Origin: Rosa chinensis
Lineage: Eukaryota; Streptophyta; Magnoliopsida; Rosales; Rosaceae
NCBI RefSeq assembly: GCF_002994745.2
Contig: NC_037089.1
Span: 84,716,347-84,780,346, forward strand
DNA length: 64,000 nt
Reading direction: 5' to 3'
Shown: one piece after another, positions 60,201-64,000 of the stretch
How the letters are laid out: each line of letters begins with the position of its first letter
Numbering within the stretch: the first letter of the stretch is position 1
Notes under the pieces: generated by a model
Told to the model about the DNA's origin: nothing
The model's input: the letters and a program-made list of their open reading frames with translations, nothing else
Database searches by the model: none
Position numbers and translations under genes: made by a program

Positions 60201-63200
60201 AAGATTAATATCTCCATTTCTGATGTTATTATGAAACAATGTCGCATTGTGTTCCGTCGTGCGGCTGCGGCAGATGACACAAAGGTTTTCTGCAATTTGC
60301 TGGGAAGAAAGCTGATGAATTCAAGTGATAATGATGATGAGGGACTCCTTGGGTCCCCAGCCATGGTATCTCGGCCTTTGGACTTCAGGACTATTGACTT
60401 GAGATTGGCAGCTGGATCCTATGGCGGATCACATGAAGCTTTCCGTGAGGATGTTAGGCAGGTCTGTTTTCTAGGTTAATGAGTTTTTTGTAACAAACTT
60501 TAATTTACACTTTCAAGTTATCCAATGTCCTTGGTGAAGATATCATTGAAACTTTTAAGTTTCTAAATAGTTTTTGTTTCCCTCGCTTTTGTCTTTTATC
60601 AGAAACTGCTTTTTTCATTCATATTTATGATAGTAGGCAGATAAGTACATATGTTAAAGAAGAGTGAACATCTTATTTTTTTCATCATTATGGTTATAAG
60701 CGTGCAAATTTGATTTATCGGAAACAAAGATTGACAGTGATGCGTCTGATTTCTTTCATCATTGTGAACAGCTGGCCACTCTGTTTTGCTTCCGAATCGC
60801 CAATTTTGTTCTAGTCTTCATATATTTATGTATTTCCTGCCTAGCATTTATTGATTGAATTATTAATCTTGCATGATATATTTTGTGTGTAGTTTTCAAA
60901 TTCTGATATCTGATAGATAGCCAAAATGGAAAACTTCGTTGGTGTAGTCTGTCTTTCTTAATTTTAGTGAATTCCAGTAATCATTACTTCATATTGCAGT
61001 TATGGAGTAATCTACGTATTGCTTATGGTGATCAGCCTGATTTGGTCGAGTTGGTTGAGACGTTATCCCAAAATTTTGAAACATTATATGAGGAGGTGAG
61101 TACCTTTTTATCATTTTCCCCTTGTTTCTTTCCTTGAAACTTTGTGAAATTTTTTGTTGTCAATTATTCGCTTGGTGCCTAAAAAGTTGTTTCATAATAA
61201 GTCTAAATCAGTTGCGGAGAATTGATGCTTAAAGCAGGATTTTAGAGATAGACTAGAAAAAGTACAAACAACACAAAGTAGTAGGAAGTGTCTTTCTCTA
61301 TCCTCACAACCACACATATATAAAAATGCAGGCTTTTTATAAATGTTACCCTACTTGCATATGCTTCAGGTACCTAACCATTTTATGTTGTTATTGCAAT
61401 GCAGGTTATTTCTCTGGACCATAAATTTGCGGAGTATGTAAAGTTGGAATCTATAAGTGCTGAAAGAAAAAAGGAGATTGATGATTTAGTTGCTTCTATG
61501 ACTGATATCCCCAAAGCCCCTTGGGATGAGGGAGTCTGCAAAGTATGTGGCATTGATAAAGATGACGACAGCGTACTGTTGTGTGATACTTGTGATGCTG
61601 AGTATCATACTTACTGTTTGATTCCTCCTCTTGCAAGGATCCCAAAGGGAAATTGGTATTGTCCATCTTGTGTTGTTGGCAAAAACATGGTTCAAGACGC
61701 GTCAGGACATCCTCAGGTCATTAGCCGACGCCGTGGTAAAAATTGTCACGGAGAAGTTACACGCGTTTACTTGGAGTCACTCACGCATTTAGCAACTAAA
61801 ATGGAAGAGAGCGAGTATTGGGAATTCCATGTGGATGAGGTTGGCTTATTCTTCCTCCATTTTTTTTTCCTTAGTCATACTACAATTTCAGGATCATTGG
61901 ATGAATTTATTTTTAGGTAACGGTTTCATTTTGTTTGCAGAGAACCTTCCTGCTGAAGTTCTTATGTGATGAGTTGCTTAATTCAGCCGTTATTCATCAA
62001 CACTTTGAACATTGTTCTGACACATCAATTGAGTTGCAGCAGAAATTGCGATCGTTATCTGTAGAGTGGAAGAACCTCAAGTCTAGAGAAGAGTTATTGG
62101 TTGCGAGAGCTGCAAAGGTTGATGTCAGCCTTGGGGAAGATGGCATAAAGGAAGGGGTTTCTGCTTCGGTTGAAAACCAAGAAAAATGTCCCGGTCATGC
62201 ACATGCTTTGAGTGGCAGGTCCAACTACTTCAATGGAGTCGCTGATGATATTCCAGCATCAGAGAGCGCCCGAGGGTTTGATAAACTCCTGTCGGTCAGT
62301 AATGCAGAACACAATAGTCAAAATTCTGTAGATGCTGGAGTTAGGGAAAAAGAAGGCCATCCTGCTGTTGACGACACTAATGCAGAAGGAAATTTCCTTC
62401 CGCATATGCATTCCGAGAAAAATGATAGATCCTTTGGGTGTACTGATTTGCCGTCATCAAATTCTCTACCACATGAAGCTAATGGCTCTAATAGAGAAAT
62501 CAGTGGTCTTGATCTACAACAGGAGGATACGGAAAGAGTTGTCTCTCCTTTTAAGCCTTTAGATCAGGAAGGGCTTTGTATCCCTTCCGAAGTTAGGAGC
62601 AATTTTGTGGCTCAACGTATGTCACCTGCTATTGCAAATGACTCACACTCCTACCACCTTGAGTTGAACTCTGTAAGAAACGACTTGTCACTTTTGCTAG
62701 AATCAATTACTGCTGTAGAATCTGACCTTTCAAAGGTTTCTGTGCGGAGGGAGTTTCTGGGAATTGATTCTTTGGGTGGCTTGTACTGGGCTTCGGCTAT
62801 GCCAGGCGAACACTCTCAAATTATTGTTGATAGAAGCATATCAGTGCAGCAGGGGATAAAGATGGCAGAACGCAGAGACCCTGTATGGAGGAATTCCGTC
62901 TTGCAGAACCTTGCTGCAAGTAGCATGAAAAGTGGTTTGCCTTTAGAGGGATCTAAAGCTCACTGTCCCTTTTTATTTGAACCAAACAAGGCTGTAGCAT
63001 TAAGTTCACCTTGGATTTCATATCAAACTGATGCAGAAATTAATGAACTGATAGGTTGGTTAAAGCCCCATGACCCGAAGGAAAGAGAGTTGAGAGAGTC
63101 AATATTGAACTGGCAGAAGTCTAGGTTCCAAAAATATCAGCAAACTGGAAGCCGAGTTCATGATGACCTCCAAAGTGCTTTGTCAGTGGCTAGTAATGGT

Positions 63201-64000
63201 GAAAGAGCTGCAATTTCTAACCATCTTGGTACTAGGGCAGCTATGTTTCTGGAGAAGTTATATGGTCCATGCTTTGAGTTGGAAACTGTTGATATCTTAA
63301 AAAAGCAGGGGAAGCGAGCTAGAATAACTAATGATGAGAAAATGTACAGGTGTGATTGTTTGGAACCAATTTGGCCTTGTAGACACCATTGCTTCTCTTG
63401 CCACAGGACCTTTTTGACTGATGTTGAACTTGAGGGGCATAATGATGGTAGGTGCATGTCAGGTGCTGCAGCCTGTGAGAAGGGCAAGGAAAAAAGTGAT
63501 TCTTCTATAGTTAAGGGAAGTCTGAATTGTGTGATGAATAGGGAAGAGTTCAGAGGTGAGCTGAAAAATGTTGAAACTTCCAGAAGTGTCAGTTCTGAGC
63601 TTAACGCGAAGTTGATTAAGTATCAGAACGAAGGATTTGTTTGCCCATATGATTTGGAAGAGATCTGCTCCAAGTTTGTGACAAATGATTCAAATAAGGA
63701 TTTGATACAGGATATAGGTCTTATAGGCTCAAATGGGATTCCATCTTTTGTTCCATCCTCATCCCCTTACCTCAGTGATTCTGCAGTTGCATTAATTACT
63801 CCTCAGGAAGATGTAGGTGAACTTGGAATTGGACAGGAGGCTGCTGAGCCACCAATTTCAGAAGGAAACACTGGTGCGGATACTGCAGGCTGCAACAGTC
63901 ATTGTGGGTCAGCTGATGGGCTACAAGTGCTAAACGCCAATAGACAAACTTTCAGATATCTGGAACGAAGAAATATGAGACCCTCGGGTAGTCATTCAAT
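54243..64000 (+). CDS. MBD9: MBD9-like chromatin protein, 3' end missing
   Basis: Nine exons in phase (54,243-54,727; 55,443-56,151; 56,266-57,378; 57,487-58,173; 59,252-59,557; 60,126-60,461; 61,000-61,095; 61,405-61,839; 61,941 to beyond the window) give 2,075 residues. Arabidopsis MBD9 is about 2,176, so little is missing. PHD1 is complete (C73, C76, C88, C91, H96, C99, C115, C118). An MBD-like region lies at about 258-308 (VLEEGWRVEFKQ ... YYLGL), an FYRN-type region at about 403-460 (LIWPIGYRSCWHDRITGSLF), and a DDT-type start at about 770-802 (VWELLWRFHGILGLKEAFSL). A bromodomain-like part spans about 1,155-1,244. PHD2 is complete (C1289 to C1333). A WHIM2-like motif (REFLGIDSLGGLYW) and a Cys/His cluster near 1,860-1,890 follow. 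MBD9 acts in the nucleus with the SWR1 H2A.Z-deposition and ISWI remodelling complexes and affects flowering and branching. Confidence 0.95.

Noticed and set aside
1..64000. CRISPR arrays, bacterial operons, rRNA, organelle inserts
   Set aside because: None was seen. The tandem repeats present have no unique spacers, and the genes are spliced nuclear genes.

Overview
This is a 64-kb piece of a plant nuclear chromosome. Evidence: spliced genes with canonical GT-AG introns, AT-rich intergenic DNA, a plant UDP-glycosyltransferase with the PSPG box, a plant MBD9-type chromatin gene, and plant Helitron, MULE, SINE and LTR elements. It is a eudicot, probably a rosid. A Rosaceae source is my guess from overall character and was not tested.

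Four genes look intact or functional: an intronless family-1 UDP-glycosyltransferase (21,338-22,765, minus); a 15-exon DUF3754/TMEM143-like membrane protein gene (32,680-37,558, minus); an ARM/TOG-like repeat protein gene (49,753-52,007, plus); and an MBD9-like gene with PHD, MBD, FYRN, DDT, bromodomain and second PHD regions (54,243 to beyond 64,000, plus, cut by the window end). The last two are head-to-tail neighbours, an arrangement that I recall also exists in Arabidopsis.

The rest is mostly transposon and duplication history. (1) 4,431-11,587 is an old direct duplicate of the 3' end of the DUF3754 gene and its downstream DNA. It holds a broken copy of the last four exons and is split by a 3.2-kb Helitron (8,273 to about 11,474) carrying fragments of a type II alternative NAD(P)H dehydrogenase gene. 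(2) 11,941-20,873 is stacked elements: a MITE-like element, two related MULE-like elements (12,700-15,326 with a perfect 9-bp target duplication, and 19,441-20,873), and a deleted Ty3-type LTR element (15,752-19,427) with a 2.1-kb solo LTR nested inside its 3' LTR. (3) The parental duplicate, 23,766-34,296, is interrupted by a 6.5-kb composite of nested TIR elements (24,297-30,800, 10-bp target duplication) and a 157-bp SINE (31,854-32,010, 18-bp target duplication). (4) 37.6-47.1 kb holds a strong short hairpin, an 850-bp foldback, RNase-H/LINE remnants, a RING-H2 pseudogene split by a solo LTR, and a second solo LTR of the same family in opposite orientation.

I did not find a convincing new multi-gene system. 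The best leads are the gene-capturing Helitron, the composite MULE with a duplicated half, the solo LTR inside the RING relic, the hairpin at 38,533, and an upstream ORF overlapping the MBD9 start codon.
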